13,294 bases of DNA, from assembly GCA_035517515.1 (NCBI GenBank), contig DATIYQ010000187.1, forward strand, positions 1 through 13,294, read 5' to 3'. The translations under genes were made by a program, and so were the position numbers. Every line of letters starts with the position of its first letter. Position 1 is the first letter of the stretch. Shown one piece after another: positions 1-7,005 of the stretch. Below the pieces are notes generated by a model. The model had not been told where the DNA came from, did no database searches, and was given only the letters and a program-made list of their open reading frames with translations. The DNA comes from JOPF136 sp035517515 (GTDB lineage Bacteria > Acidobacteriota > Terriglobia > Acidiferrales > UBA7541).

Positions 1-240
1 CTGGCGCGGCACGGCCTGGCGCACGAGAAGGCCCGGTATGAAGAAGTCCGCGCGCTGTTCGAGTCCAGCCTGCCGGCGGATGCGGAGACGTATAACGAAT
101 TTCACGGGCTGATCGTGAACGTGGGGAAAAACTGGTGCCGCACGCGGAATCCGCGCTGCGAGCAGTGCCCCCTGCTGCCCTTCCTGCCCGGGCGGGAGCC
201 GGCCTCCCCATCCGCCAGCGCCCTGGTGACTCCCGGATGA
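1..240 (+). CDS. Endonuclease III-like HhH-GPD DNA glycosylase, C-terminal fragment
   Basis: This is the last 79 residues of a gene entering from the left edge, ending in TGA at 238-240. It resembles the C-terminal end of endonuclease III (Nth) family base-excision repair glycosylases, which remove oxidised pyrimidines and carry a C-x6-C-x2-C-x5-C [4Fe-4S] loop after the catalytic domain. Fragment residues Y31-N44 match the helix that precedes this loop. The loop itself reads C46-x6-C53-x2-C56, but the position expected for the fourth cysteine is Leu62 (PLLPFLPGR). The cluster may therefore be absent or ligated differently. A short Pro/Ser/Ala-rich tail follows. The stop overlaps the next start (ATGA, 237-240), so ntrY is probably translated by coupling. 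The catalytic Lys/Asp and the helix-hairpin-helix lie outside the window, so the exact subfamily (Nth or another HhH-GPD member) cannot be fixed. Confidence 0.8.
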   Translation: MARHGLAHEKARYEEVRALFESSLPADAETYNEFHGLIVNVGKNWCRTRNPRCEQCPLLPFLPGREPASPSASALVTPG

Positions 241-2534
241 GCGGCCAAACTCCATCGGCGGCTTCCGCGAGTCCGGCCAGCGGCGGCCGTTCCCCCCAGC
301 GCGCGCGGCGGCGCCCGGGGCGGGTCGCGCTGATCGCCGGCGGGCTGGGCATGGCCCTGCTGCTGGCCGCGGTGTTTACCCTGGGATCGCTGAATACTCC
401 TTTTGTGCCGGAAGGCCCCACGGCGCTGCTGATTCTCTTCTCCGTCTCCGTGTTCGTGGTGATTGCCTTCCTGGTATTTGGCTTCGTGCTGCTGCGCAAC
501 CTGCTGCGCCTGTGGGCAGACCGCCGCGCGGGGCAGATGGGTTCGCGCTTCCGCACGAAAATGGTGTTCGGCGCCATGAGCATTTCCCTGCTGCCGGTGG
601 CGCTGCTGTTTGTGGTGAGTTACGCGCTGCTGAATCGCACGCTCACCAAATGGTTCCCACGGCCGCTGGAAGTGGCCACGGAAGAAAGCGTGCGGCTGCT
701 GGAGGACATGGGGGTGGCCGGAGCGGCGCGGCGCGCGCAAATGGTGAGCGATCTCGCTCCGGTGTACGCCCCGGCGGACGTGCCGGTGCGCATCGGACCG
801 GGCTACGACGCCATCTGGCGGCTGGACGCTTCCGGCCGGGTGATCGATTTCGCGCTGCGGAGTGCGTCGGTGGGAAAGGGGCAGGAAGCGCCGCGTTGGG
901 TGCGCACCCTGCCCACCGGCTCAGAGGCCTGGCAAAGCGGCCGGGCCACGTATGTGATGGCCCGCGCGCCGCTTCCGGCTGGGACTTTGCTGGTGGGACA
1001 GCGCATGCCGGAAGATTACCTGCGGCGGCTGGACAACATTGAAGCGCAGCAGCGGGCGTATCACGCGCAGAGCCTGCAGTTGAAGACTTTCCGGGTGCAA
1101 ATGTTGCTGAGCCTGATGCTGATCACCCTGCTGCTGCTTTTTTCCACCACCTGGGTGGCGCTGTTTCTGGAGAAGCAGGTGACCGTGCCGGTGCAGGCGC
1201 TGGCGGAGGCCACCCGGGAAATCTCGCAGGGCAATCTGGACCACCAGGTGAACGTGCGCGCGCAGGACGAGCTGGGCATCCTGGTGGAATCGTTCAACCG
1301 CATGACCGGACAATTGCGCGAGGCGCGCGAGGGGCTGCAGGAGTCCAATGCCAGCCTGCAACTCGCGTTTTCGGAAATGGAGCAGCGGCGCCGGCTGATG
1401 GAGACGATTCTGGAAAACATCCCCACCGGAGTGCTCTCGCTGGGGCCGGGGGGGACGGTGGAACGGGTGAACGCATCCTTCCTGCGGATGCTGGGAAATG
1501 CTCCCCAGGCCGGGGAGGCGCGATCGCTGGAATCGCTGCTGGGCGCGGAGGCCAGCCGGGCCATCGAGCGGCTGATGCGCCGCTCGCTGCGCATGGGCGC
1601 GGTTTCGCGGGAACTGGAAATTGAACTGCCCGGCCGGGTGGTGCACGCGGCGGTGACGGTGAGCTCGCTGGGACCGGGGCGCAGCAATCCCGGCTACGTG
1701 GTGGTGATTGACGATCTTTCCGACCTGCTGCACGCGCAGAAGGCCGCGGCGTGGCAGGAAGTGGCCCAGCGCGTGGCCCACGAAATCAAAAATCCGCTCA
1801 CCCCCATCCAGCTCTCCGCGCAGCGCCTGGGACGATATCTGGAGCGGCGGGCTCTGGCGCCTTCGTCGAGTCCCGCCTCCGCCCGGGAACTGGAATCGCT
1901 GGTGGCGGAATGCGCCGGCCTGATCCAGCGCGAGGTGGCCACGCTGGGGAGCCTGGTGGACGCTTTTTCGCGGTTCGCGCGTTTCCCGCAGGCGGTGCTC
2001 TCTCCGGCAGACCTGAACGAAGTGATGACCAGCGCGCTGCACTTTTTTGCGGCGCGGCTGGAGGGCATCCAGGTGCGCACGGAGCTGGCTGCGGACCTGC
2101 CGCCGATCAAGGCAGACACGGAACTGCTGCGCCGGGTGCTGATCAACCTGATTGACAACGCCGCAGAGGCCATGGAAGGAGCCGCGGCGCGCACGCTGAC
2201 GCTGGGCACGCGCCTGGGCGCCAACGGCGATACGGTGGAACTGGTGGTGGCGGACACCGGACATGGAATCGCGTCGGAGGACAAGGACCGGCTGTTCCTG
2301 CCGCATTTCTCCACGCGGCAGCGCGGCACGGGGCTGGGCCTGGCCATCACGGAACGCATCGTGGCCGAACACCACGGCACCATCCGGGTGGAAGACAATC
2401 AGCCGCAAGGGGCGCGATTTATCATCCGGCTGCCGGTGGCAGAGCCGGCCGCGGGCCAGGCGGGCAACGGCGCGGCCGCGCATGCCGCGGGCGTGCCCGC
2501 GGCCACCCTGCCGCCGGGTGGAGCGAGCGCATGA
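237..2534 (+). CDS. ntrY: NtrY-type membrane sensor histidine kinase
   Basis: This 765-residue two-component sensor kinase autophosphorylates on histidine and should pass the phosphate to the NtrX-like regulator encoded next. Four hydrophobic helices are visible near residues 30-51, 62-91, 108-132 and 289-311. The stretch between helices 3 and 4 (about 133-288) would be the extracytoplasmic sensor. A HAMP domain (about 313-370), a PAS domain (about 388-500) and the kinase core follow. The H-box HEIKNPLTPIQLSAQRL has His515, the N-box is at Asn641, the G1 box is DTGHGI (673-678) and the G2 box is GTGLGL (697-702), so all catalytic boxes are intact. The four-helix layout and H-box are typical of NtrY, which is linked to nitrogen or redox sensing in proteobacteria; the signal here is unknown. 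The ATG at 237 is chosen because it overlaps the upstream stop. An in-frame GTG at 135 would run 34 codons into the previous gene. The C-terminal tail is Ala/Gly-rich. Confidence 0.93.
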   Translation: MSGQTPSAASASPASGGRSPQRARRRPGRVALIAGGLGMALLLAAVFTLGSLNTPFVPEGPTALLILFSVSVFVVIAFLVFGFVLLRNLLRLWADRRAGQMGSRFRTKMVFGAMSISLLPVALLFVVSYALLNRTLTKWFPRPLEVATEESVRLLEDMGVAGAARRAQMVSDLAPVYAPADVPVRIGPGYDAIWRLDASGRVIDFALRSASVGKGQEAPRWVRTLPTGSEAWQSGRATYVMARAPLPAGTLLVGQRMPEDYLRRLDNIEAQQRAYHAQSLQLKTFRVQMLLSLMLITLLLLFSTTWVALFLEKQVTVPVQALAEATREISQGNLDHQVNVRAQDELGILVESFNRMTGQLREAREGLQESNASLQLAFSEMEQRRRLMETILENIPTGVLSLGPGGTVERVNASFLRMLGNAPQAGEARSLESLLGAEASRAIERLMRRSLRMGAVSRELEIELPGRVVHAAVTVSSLGPGRSNPGYVVVIDDLSDLLHAQKAAAWQEVAQRVAHEIKNPLTPIQLSAQRLGRYLERRALAPSSSPASARELESLVAECAGLIQREVATLGSLVDAFSRFARFPQAVLSPADLNEVMTSALHFFAARLEGIQVRTELAADLPPIKADTELLRRVLINLIDNAAEAMEGAAARTLTLGTRLGANGDTVELVVADTGHGIASEDKDRLFLPHFSTRQRGTGLGLAITERIVAEHHGTIRVEDNQPQGARFIIRLPVAEPAAGQAGNGAAAHAAGVPAATLPPGGASA

Positions 2535-3892
2535 GCGCGCCGGCCCGCAGCGTGCTGATCGTGGACGACGAAGACGGCATCCGCCAGTCGCTGGCCTCGA
2601 TTCTGCATGAAGAAGGCTACGCCGCCGATGCCGTCTCCAGCGGACAGGCGTGCCTCTCCGCGGTGCAACGCCGCCCCTACGACCTGGTGCTGCTGGACAT
2701 CTGGCTGGGGGACATGGACGGCCTGGAGACGCTGCGGCGTCTGCGGGAGATGGCCCAGCCACCCGTGGTGGTGGTGATCTCCGGGCACGGAAACATTGAA
2801 ACGGCGGTGCGAGCCACCAAACTGGGGGCGTTTGACTTTATCGAGAAGCCGCTGGCGCTGGAAAAAATCCTGGTGGCGGTGCGCAACGCGCTGGCCCAGG
2901 CGCTGCTGCAGGAGGAAAACCGACTGCTGCGGGCGGAACTGAACCGCAGCCAGACGCTGCTGGGCGAAAGCGTGCCCATGAAGGCCCTGCGGCAGTTGAT
3001 CGCGCTGACGGCTCCGACCGGCGGGCGCGTGCTGATTTACGGCGAAAGCGGCGCGGGGAAAGAACTGGTGGCGCGCACGTTGCACGCGCAGAGCCAGCGG
3101 GCGCACCAGCCTTTTGTGGAAGTGAACTGCGCGGCCATCCCGGAAGAGCTGATCGAATCCGAACTCTTCGGCCACGTAAAGGGCAGCTTCACGGGCGCGA
3201 ACGAAGACAAAACCGGGAAATTCCAGCAGGCTGACGGGGGCACCCTTTTCCTCGATGAAGTCGGGGACATGAGCATGAAGACGCAGGCCAAGGTGCTGCG
3301 GGTACTGGAGGAGCAGCGCTTTGAGCCCATCGGCTCGCGCAAGCCGGTGACCGTGGACGTGCGCGTGGTGGCGGCGACCAACAAAAAGCTGGAGGATGAA
3401 ATCGCGCGCGGGGCCTTCCGGGAGGATTTGTTCTACCGGCTGAACGTGGTGCCCATGGTGATTGCGCCGCTGCGCGAGCGCACCGAAGACATTCCGATTT
3501 TCGCGCGGCATTTCCTGGCGGAATTCAGCGAAGCCTATGGGCGCAAGCCGCGGGAGATTTCCGCGGGCGCGCTGGAGGTAATGGCGCAGTATCCCTGGCC
3601 GGGCAACGTACGCGAATTACGCAACGTGATGGAACGGCTGGCCATCATGTGCCCGGACGAGCGCGTGGAGGTGCACCACCTGCCGCCGGAGTTGTTCCGC
3701 GGGGGCGCGCGCAATCCGCAGCCGGCGGCCACGCTGGCGGAGGCGCGGCACGACTACGAGCGCGAGATGATTCTGCGCAAGCTCGAAGAGAACCACTGGA
3801 ACATGACGCGCACGGCCACCGCACTGGGCCTGGAGCGCAGCCACCTCTACCGCAAGATGAAGTCGCTGGGGATTTCAGCGCAGGAGAATTGA
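2531..3892 (+). CDS. ntrX: NtrX/NtrC-type sigma-54-dependent response regulator
   Basis: This 453-residue transcription activator is the cognate partner of NtrY. The receiver domain (1-120) has the acidic pair D12/D13, phospho-acceptor D56 in LLDIWLGD, S84 in ISGHGNIETA and K107 in FIEKP. The LDIWL and ISGHGNIETAV wording is characteristic of NtrX. The sigma-54-contacting AAA+ domain (about 145-375) has Walker A GESGAGKE (171-178), sigma-54 loop GSFTGA (218-223), Walker B GGTLFLDEVGD (236-246) and the arginine region REDLFYRL (297-304). A Fis-type helix-turn-helix lies at about 420-448 (NMTRTATALGLERSHLYRK). The loop has Ser where GAFTGA has Ala, but the FTGA core is kept, so sigma-54 activation is likely. 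Many alphaproteobacterial NtrX proteins have lost this loop. The ATG overlaps the ntrY stop as ATGA (2531-2534), and a GGTGGAG stretch lies a few bases upstream. No sigma-54 promoter was found in the window, so its targets are elsewhere. Confidence 0.93.
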   Translation: MSAPARSVLIVDDEDGIRQSLASILHEEGYAADAVSSGQACLSAVQRRPYDLVLLDIWLGDMDGLETLRRLREMAQPPVVVVISGHGNIETAVRATKLGAFDFIEKPLALEKILVAVRNALAQALLQEENRLLRAELNRSQTLLGESVPMKALRQLIALTAPTGGRVLIYGESGAGKELVARTLHAQSQRAHQPFVEVNCAAIPEELIESELFGHVKGSFTGANEDKTGKFQQADGGTLFLDEVGDMSMKTQAKVLRVLEEQRFEPIGSRKPVTVDVRVVAATNKKLEDEIARGAFREDLFYRLNVVPMVIAPLRERTEDIPIFARHFLAEFSEAYGRKPREISAGALEVMAQYPWPGNVRELRNVMERLAIMCPDERVEVHHLPPELFRGGARNPQPAATLAEARHDYEREMILRKLEENHWNMTRTATALGLERSHLYRKMKSLGISAQEN

Positions 3893-3898
3893 CGCGAG

Positions 3899-3922
3899 AG
3901 GGGCACGGCAAGCCGTGCCCCT
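3899..3922. repeat. Palindrome at the ntrX/era convergent junction
   Basis: The arms AGGGGCACGGC (3899-3909) and GCCGTGCCCCT (3912-3922) are perfect inverted complements separated by AA, giving a roughly 10-bp stem with a CAAG loop. The palindrome begins 6 bases after the ntrX stop, and its right end covers two bases of the era stop (TAG read from 3923 to 3921). Neither side has a T-tract, so it is not a classical intrinsic terminator. It could act as a bidirectional transcription or RNA-processing barrier, or be one copy of a REP-like dispersed palindrome. Only this copy is visible in the window. Confidence 0.75.
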
Positions 3923-4868
3923 ACGTATCCGGGGGCTCGAGTCCAAACCCTTCGGCATCCTGATCCCCCTCTGATTCTTCCATCTGTTTGCGCCAGTCGA
4001 GTTCGCGGACGACGGCGGGATGGTGGCGCCAGTCGGGGCGGACTTTTACGAACAGTTCCAGGAACACCTTGCGGCCCAGGATCTGTTCGAGCTCCAGCCG
4101 CGCTTCGGTGCCGATGGTTTTCAGCGCGGCGCCGGCGCGGCCGATGACGATGCCCTTCTGCCCTTCGCGGTCCACGTAAATGGTGGCCAGGATGCGGGTG
4201 AGCTTTTCGCCTTCTTCGAAGCGGTCCACCACAACGGCCACGGCGTGGGGCACCTCGCGCCGGGTATGCGCCAAGACTTTTTCGCGCAAGATTTCCGCGG
4301 CCAGGAAGCGCTCGGGCTGATCCGTGTACTGATCCTGGGGGAAGAGCGGAGCGCCTTCCGGCAGGTGCTTTTCGAGGGTCCGTGCGACGAGTTCCACGCC
4401 GTCTCCAGTCAGCGCGGAGATGGGGATGATTTCGGTGAAGGCCAGTTTCTTGTTGTGCTCCGCGATGAGCGGCAGCAGGCGGTCTTTGCGCACGCGGTCG
4501 ATTTTGTTGAGCAGCAGGATGCGCGGGCCGCGGAAGCGTTCAGCGCGATCAAAGACCTGCTGTTCGGGGCGGCCGAACTTTCTCGCGGCATCTACAATCA
4601 CCAGCAGGACCTCGATTCCGTCGAGCGCTTCTTCGATCTCCCCCAGCATCTGCTTGCCGAGCAGCGAATCCGGGTGATGCAGGCCTGGGGTGTCCAGGAC
4701 CGCGATTTGTGCGTGCGGGCGATTGACGATTCCGAGGATGCGGTTGCGCGTGGTTTGCGGCCACTGGGAGACGATGGCTACTTTTTCGCCGACCAGAGCG
4801 TTGAGCAGCGTGGACTTACCCGCGTTGGGCGCGCCGAGAATGGCTACGAAGCCGGAATGGAAGCTCAT
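3921..4868 (-). CDS. era: GTPase Era
   Basis: Era is a 315-residue essential-type GTPase that binds the 3' end of 16S rRNA and promotes 30S subunit maturation. The G motifs are all present: G1 GAPNAGKS (12-19), switch threonines at T39/T40 in PQTTRNRILG, G3 DTPG (59-62), G4 NKID (121-124) and G5 SAL (151-153). The C-terminal KH RNA-binding domain has the signature GIVIGRAGAALKTIG (239-253), with Arg244 where many Era proteins have Lys. An acidic tail of about 20 residues (EESEGDQDAEG) is added. The ATG at 4868 is chosen because Era proteins start just before GFVAILGAPNAGKS; the reading frame continues upstream only through non-homologous intergenic sequence. No Shine-Dalgarno is visible, and a probable -10 box lies immediately upstream, so the message may be nearly leaderless. 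It is the last gene of the minus-strand phoH-ybeY-corC-era block. Confidence 0.97.
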   Translation of the reverse strand: MSFHSGFVAILGAPNAGKSTLLNALVGEKVAIVSQWPQTTRNRILGIVNRPHAQIAVLDTPGLHHPDSLLGKQMLGEIEEALDGIEVLLVIVDAARKFGRPEQQVFDRAERFRGPRILLLNKIDRVRKDRLLPLIAEHNKKLAFTEIIPISALTGDGVELVARTLEKHLPEGAPLFPQDQYTDQPERFLAAEILREKVLAHTRREVPHAVAVVVDRFEEGEKLTRILATIYVDREGQKGIVIGRAGAALKTIGTEARLELEQILGRKVFLELFVKVRPDWRHHPAVVRELDWRKQMEESEGDQDAEGFGLEPPDT

Positions 4869-4877
4869 GTAGTACGC

Positions 4878-4899
4878 ATCATAGCGCGTTGGCGGTTGG
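4878..4899 (-). promoter_or_regulatory. Candidate era promoter (-10 TATGAT)
   Basis: On the minus strand, TATGAT (4883-4878) matches the sigma-70 -10 consensus at five of six bases. TTGATC lies upstream with a 15-base spacer, which is short; reading the hexamer one base earlier (GTTGAT) gives 16. Transcription would start about 2-4 bases before the era ATG at 4868, leaving no room for a Shine-Dalgarno sequence. This is inferred from pattern only. Confidence 0.4.
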
Positions 4900-4990
4900 A
4901 TCAACGCAAATGCCTGATGGCAGGCGGTGTCTGAATCCGCCAAGCTCGAGGCCATGGGCCCTCGATGCTCCGCGCGCCTGGAATCACAAG

Positions 4991-5021
4991 GCGATAGGCC
5001 CCTGAACTGCGGGCCTATCGC
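4991..5021. repeat. Perfect 11-bp inverted repeat (hairpin)
   Basis: GCGATAGGCCC (4991-5001) and GGGCCTATCGC (5011-5021) are exact inverted complements around a 9-base loop. The hairpin lies about 60 bases past the corC stop on the minus strand. No T-run follows it in either direction, so it may be a factor-assisted terminator, an RNA-processing site, or part of a repeat element rather than a standard intrinsic terminator. Confidence 0.7.
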
Positions 5022-5039
5022 ACTCAAAGGCCTTCGGGC
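5019..5039. repeat. 21-base dispersed motif, copy 1
   Basis: The sequence CGCACTC followed by AAAGGCCTTCGGGC recurs at 13094-13114 with one mismatch (CAAGG instead of AAAGG). Both copies are intergenic. The 3' half contains GGCC-TTCG-GGCC, which can form a UUCG-capped mini-hairpin in this copy. Confidence 0.6.
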
Positions 5040-5082
5040 CAGCCAAGGAGCGGAGCGGCGGAAACGGCGATCCGCGGCGGGA

Positions 5083-6492
5083 TTATTTCGAAGAGCGGGA
5101 AGCGCCGGCGGCCTTTTTGCCAGCGGCGGCAGGGGCGGATTTGGCGGAACGTTCCCGGGCTGGTTTGGCAGCGGAAGCGCCCTCGGGCTCTGCGGCGGCG
5201 GAGGGCAATGACTCCGCGGGCTCCGGAAGGGGCGGGGGCGGAACGAGCCGAGCGCGCACGCGAAGTACCTTACGCTGATTCGCGTCCACCACTTCGAAGC
5301 GTATTTGCGGCGTGAGGATGACTTCGCCGGGGGCGGGCACGTGTCCGGCCAGTTCGTTGAGAAGGCCGGCCGCGGTGGTGGCCGCGGCATCCGGTTCGCG
5401 GTCGATGGTCACGCCGAGGATTTCTTCCAGGCGAGCCACAGAAGTGCTACCGCGTACGAGCATGGCGCCATCTGCCTCGCGCACGGCCTCGGGAGCCGGG
5501 CGGCGGTCTTCGTCCTCGATTTCCCCGACGATTTCCTCGACCAGGTCTTCGGTGGTGACCAGTCCGGCCACGCCGCCATATTCGTCTATGGCGATGGCCA
5601 TCTGCTGCTTCTTCTGCTGCAATTCCCGGAGCAACTCTGAGCCCAGCTTGGTTTCCGGAACGAACATCACCGGCCGGAGAATCTCACGGGCCAGGCGCCG
5701 AGAGGCTTCCGCCTCGGGAATTTCGAGCAAATCGCGGACGTGAGCGATGCCGATCACTTCGTCCAGTGTTCCTTCGAAGACCGGGACGCGCGAGAATTTC
5801 GAGTCCACCATCACCTGTCGGAGCTGGGTGAGGGTGGCCGCGGCCGGGATGGCCACCATGTCCGGGCGCGGGGTCATGACCTCGCGGACGCGCACGTCTC
5901 CGAACCCGACGACCTGCTCGATCAGTTTAGCGTCGTGGGGCTCGAGGATACCCTGTTCCTCGCCGGCTTCCACCAGCGCCTCGAGGCTCTCCTGCTCCGC
6001 CGCCTCGTCGGTGGGCGTCTCCGCGTGCAGTTGGGAGACGGAGACGCCGGCCTCGAGCAGCAGGCGAATGGGCCAAACGACGAAGGAGAGCAGGCGCAAC
6101 ACGGGAACAAACGGCCCGAGCCAGCGCCCGGTGCTGTGGGTGAGCAGCAGATAGGGAATCAAATGCATGAAGAAAAACACTTCAGAGACCGGCAGGACCA
6201 CTTCCTGAAGCACGGTTTCGGTGAGCGTGTCGGAAGTCTTGACCGCGGCCAGCACGGTGAGCATGGCGACCATCACCAGCAGCAAGTGCGAGAGCAGGCG
6301 AAAGGTGAGGGCGGCGGACTGGCGCTCGAGCTTGAACCGCGGCTCGATCTCCGCTTCAAAAATCGCGAGATTGTCGCGGACGGGACCGGTAATCACCTGG
6401 CCGAGGTGGAGGAAGACGCGATCCACGTAGGAGACGACGGTGAGCGCTCCGCAGAGCGCCATGACCCCGAGAGTGACGAGCCACAGTTCCAT
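5083..6492 (-). CDS. CorC/HlyC-family transporter-like membrane protein with CBS pair
   Basis: This 469-residue protein belongs to the CNNM/CorC (HlyC/CorC) family, whose members are implicated in Mg2+/Co2+ efflux or homeostasis. The N-terminal membrane domain has hydrophobic helices near residues 3-22, 64-85, 98-117 and 126-148. A linker leads to a CBS pair: CBS1 (about 205-262) starts with the family motif VMTPRPDMVAI, and CBS2 (about 270-325) contains IAIDEYGGVAGLVTTEDLVE. A C-terminal CorC_HlyC domain (about 338-417) follows. Beyond it a Pro/Ala/Glu then Lys/Ala/Ser-rich tail (about 418-469) is unusual and probably disordered. The ATG at 6492 lies 3 bases after the ybeY stop, so co-transcription is near certain. 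A corC-type gene beside phoH-ybeY matches the E. coli ybeZ-ybeY-corC order and supports this call. The transported ion is not determined here. Confidence 0.92.
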   Translation of the reverse strand: MELWLVTLGVMALCGALTVVSYVDRVFLHLGQVITGPVRDNLAIFEAEIEPRFKLERQSAALTFRLLSHLLLVMVAMLTVLAAVKTSDTLTETVLQEVVLPVSEVFFFMHLIPYLLLTHSTGRWLGPFVPVLRLLSFVVWPIRLLLEAGVSVSQLHAETPTDEAAEQESLEALVEAGEEQGILEPHDAKLIEQVVGFGDVRVREVMTPRPDMVAIPAAATLTQLRQVMVDSKFSRVPVFEGTLDEVIGIAHVRDLLEIPEAEASRRLAREILRPVMFVPETKLGSELLRELQQKKQQMAIAIDEYGGVAGLVTTEDLVEEIVGEIEDEDRRPAPEAVREADGAMLVRGSTSVARLEEILGVTIDREPDAAATTAAGLLNELAGHVPAPGEVILTPQIRFEVVDANQRKVLRVRARLVPPPPLPEPAESLPSAAAEPEGASAAKPARERSAKSAPAAAGKKAAGASRSSK

Positions 6493-6495
6493 GGT

Positions 6496-7005
6496 TCAGC
6501 CGATCCCCAGCCGGCGGCGCAGAAGCATCTCGCGGCGCTCCATCTGCCCGCGATCGGTTTCGTGGTCGTAGCCGGCAAGGTGCAGCAGGCCGTGCAAAAT
6601 CAGGACGCGCAGCTCTCTATCCAATCCGCGGCCGAGCGCGCGGGCATTGCGGCGGGCGGCGGCCGGGGAAATGGCAATGTCTCCGCGCTCCAGGCTTGCC
6701 GCAGAATCACCAGGAAGGCGGATGCGATTGGAGGCGCGGCGGGCCTCGGCCATGGGAAACGAGAGCACGTCGGTGGGGCCGGGCTTGCCGCGGTAGCGGC
6801 GATTCCACCGGGCGATTTCACGGTCGCTGACCAGGCAGACGGTGACGCCGGCGCCCGCGGAAAACACCAGGCGGCTGGCGCGCTCCAGGAACGCGCGCAA
6901 GGAGGCCGGACGCACGGGAACCTGGCGCTGGCGGTTGACCACGGTTCGTTCGCCGCGGAGCCGGCCGCGCGCGGCGGGGCTACTTCGTGGAGGATCGGAG
7001 TTCAT
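6496..7005 (-). CDS. ybeY: Endoribonuclease YbeY (16S rRNA maturation factor)
   Basis: This 169-residue YbeY/UPF0054 metal-dependent endoribonuclease acts in 16S rRNA 3'-end processing and 70S ribosome quality control. The diagnostic zinc motif is intact as HGLLHLAGYDH, with ligands H138, H142 and H148, followed by the usual ETD. Upstream, the conserved TDVLSFP (78-84) and GDIAIS (109-114) segments are present. The ATG at 7005 is chosen because the conserved VVNRQ strand begins at residue 22; a GTG at residue 22 is an alternative that would remove a basic N-terminal extension. The start lies inside phoH, overlapping it by 26 bases, and the stop is 3 bases before corC, so expression is probably coupled to both. 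Length is in the normal family range. Confidence 0.95.
   Translation of the reverse strand: MNSDPPRSSPAARGRLRGERTVVNRQRQVPVRPASLRAFLERASRLVFSAGAGVTVCLVSDREIARWNRRYRGKPGPTDVLSFPMAEARRASNRIRLPGDSAASLERGDIAISPAAARRNARALGRGLDRELRVLILHGLLHLAGYDHETDRGQMERREMLLRRRLGIG

Larger units (their letters stand above)
4869..5082. other. corC-era intergenic region with several hairpins
   Basis: This 214-base gap has no convincing gene. From the era side it holds the candidate era promoter, a bulged inverted repeat near 4946-4965 (CTCGAGGCC ... GGCCCTCGA), a perfect 11-bp hairpin at 4991-5021, a GGCC-TTCG-GGCC mini-hairpin at 5029-5040, and one copy of a 21-base motif shared with 13094-13114. The open frame running through it on the plus strand shows only low-complexity Gly/Arg/Ser translation and is not believed. 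The density of inverted repeats suggests a dispersed intergenic element inserted between corC and era. Confidence 0.6.

Noticed and set aside
921..2762. A 613-codon open frame on the minus strand opposite ntrY
   Set aside because: It is a high-GC shadow of ntrY: the translation is rich in Arg, His, Gln and Pro with no domain, while ntrY on the other strand has every kinase motif.
2399..3511. A 370-codon minus-strand open frame opposite ntrX
   Set aside because: ntrX has complete receiver, AAA+ and helix-turn-helix motifs; the antisense translation is a shadow.
4869..5390. Long N-terminal extension of era, up to 174 extra codons
   Set aside because: The added residues are Pro/Arg/Ser-rich, cross the hairpin region and the corC 3' end, and have no match to Era; the family N-terminus begins at 4868.
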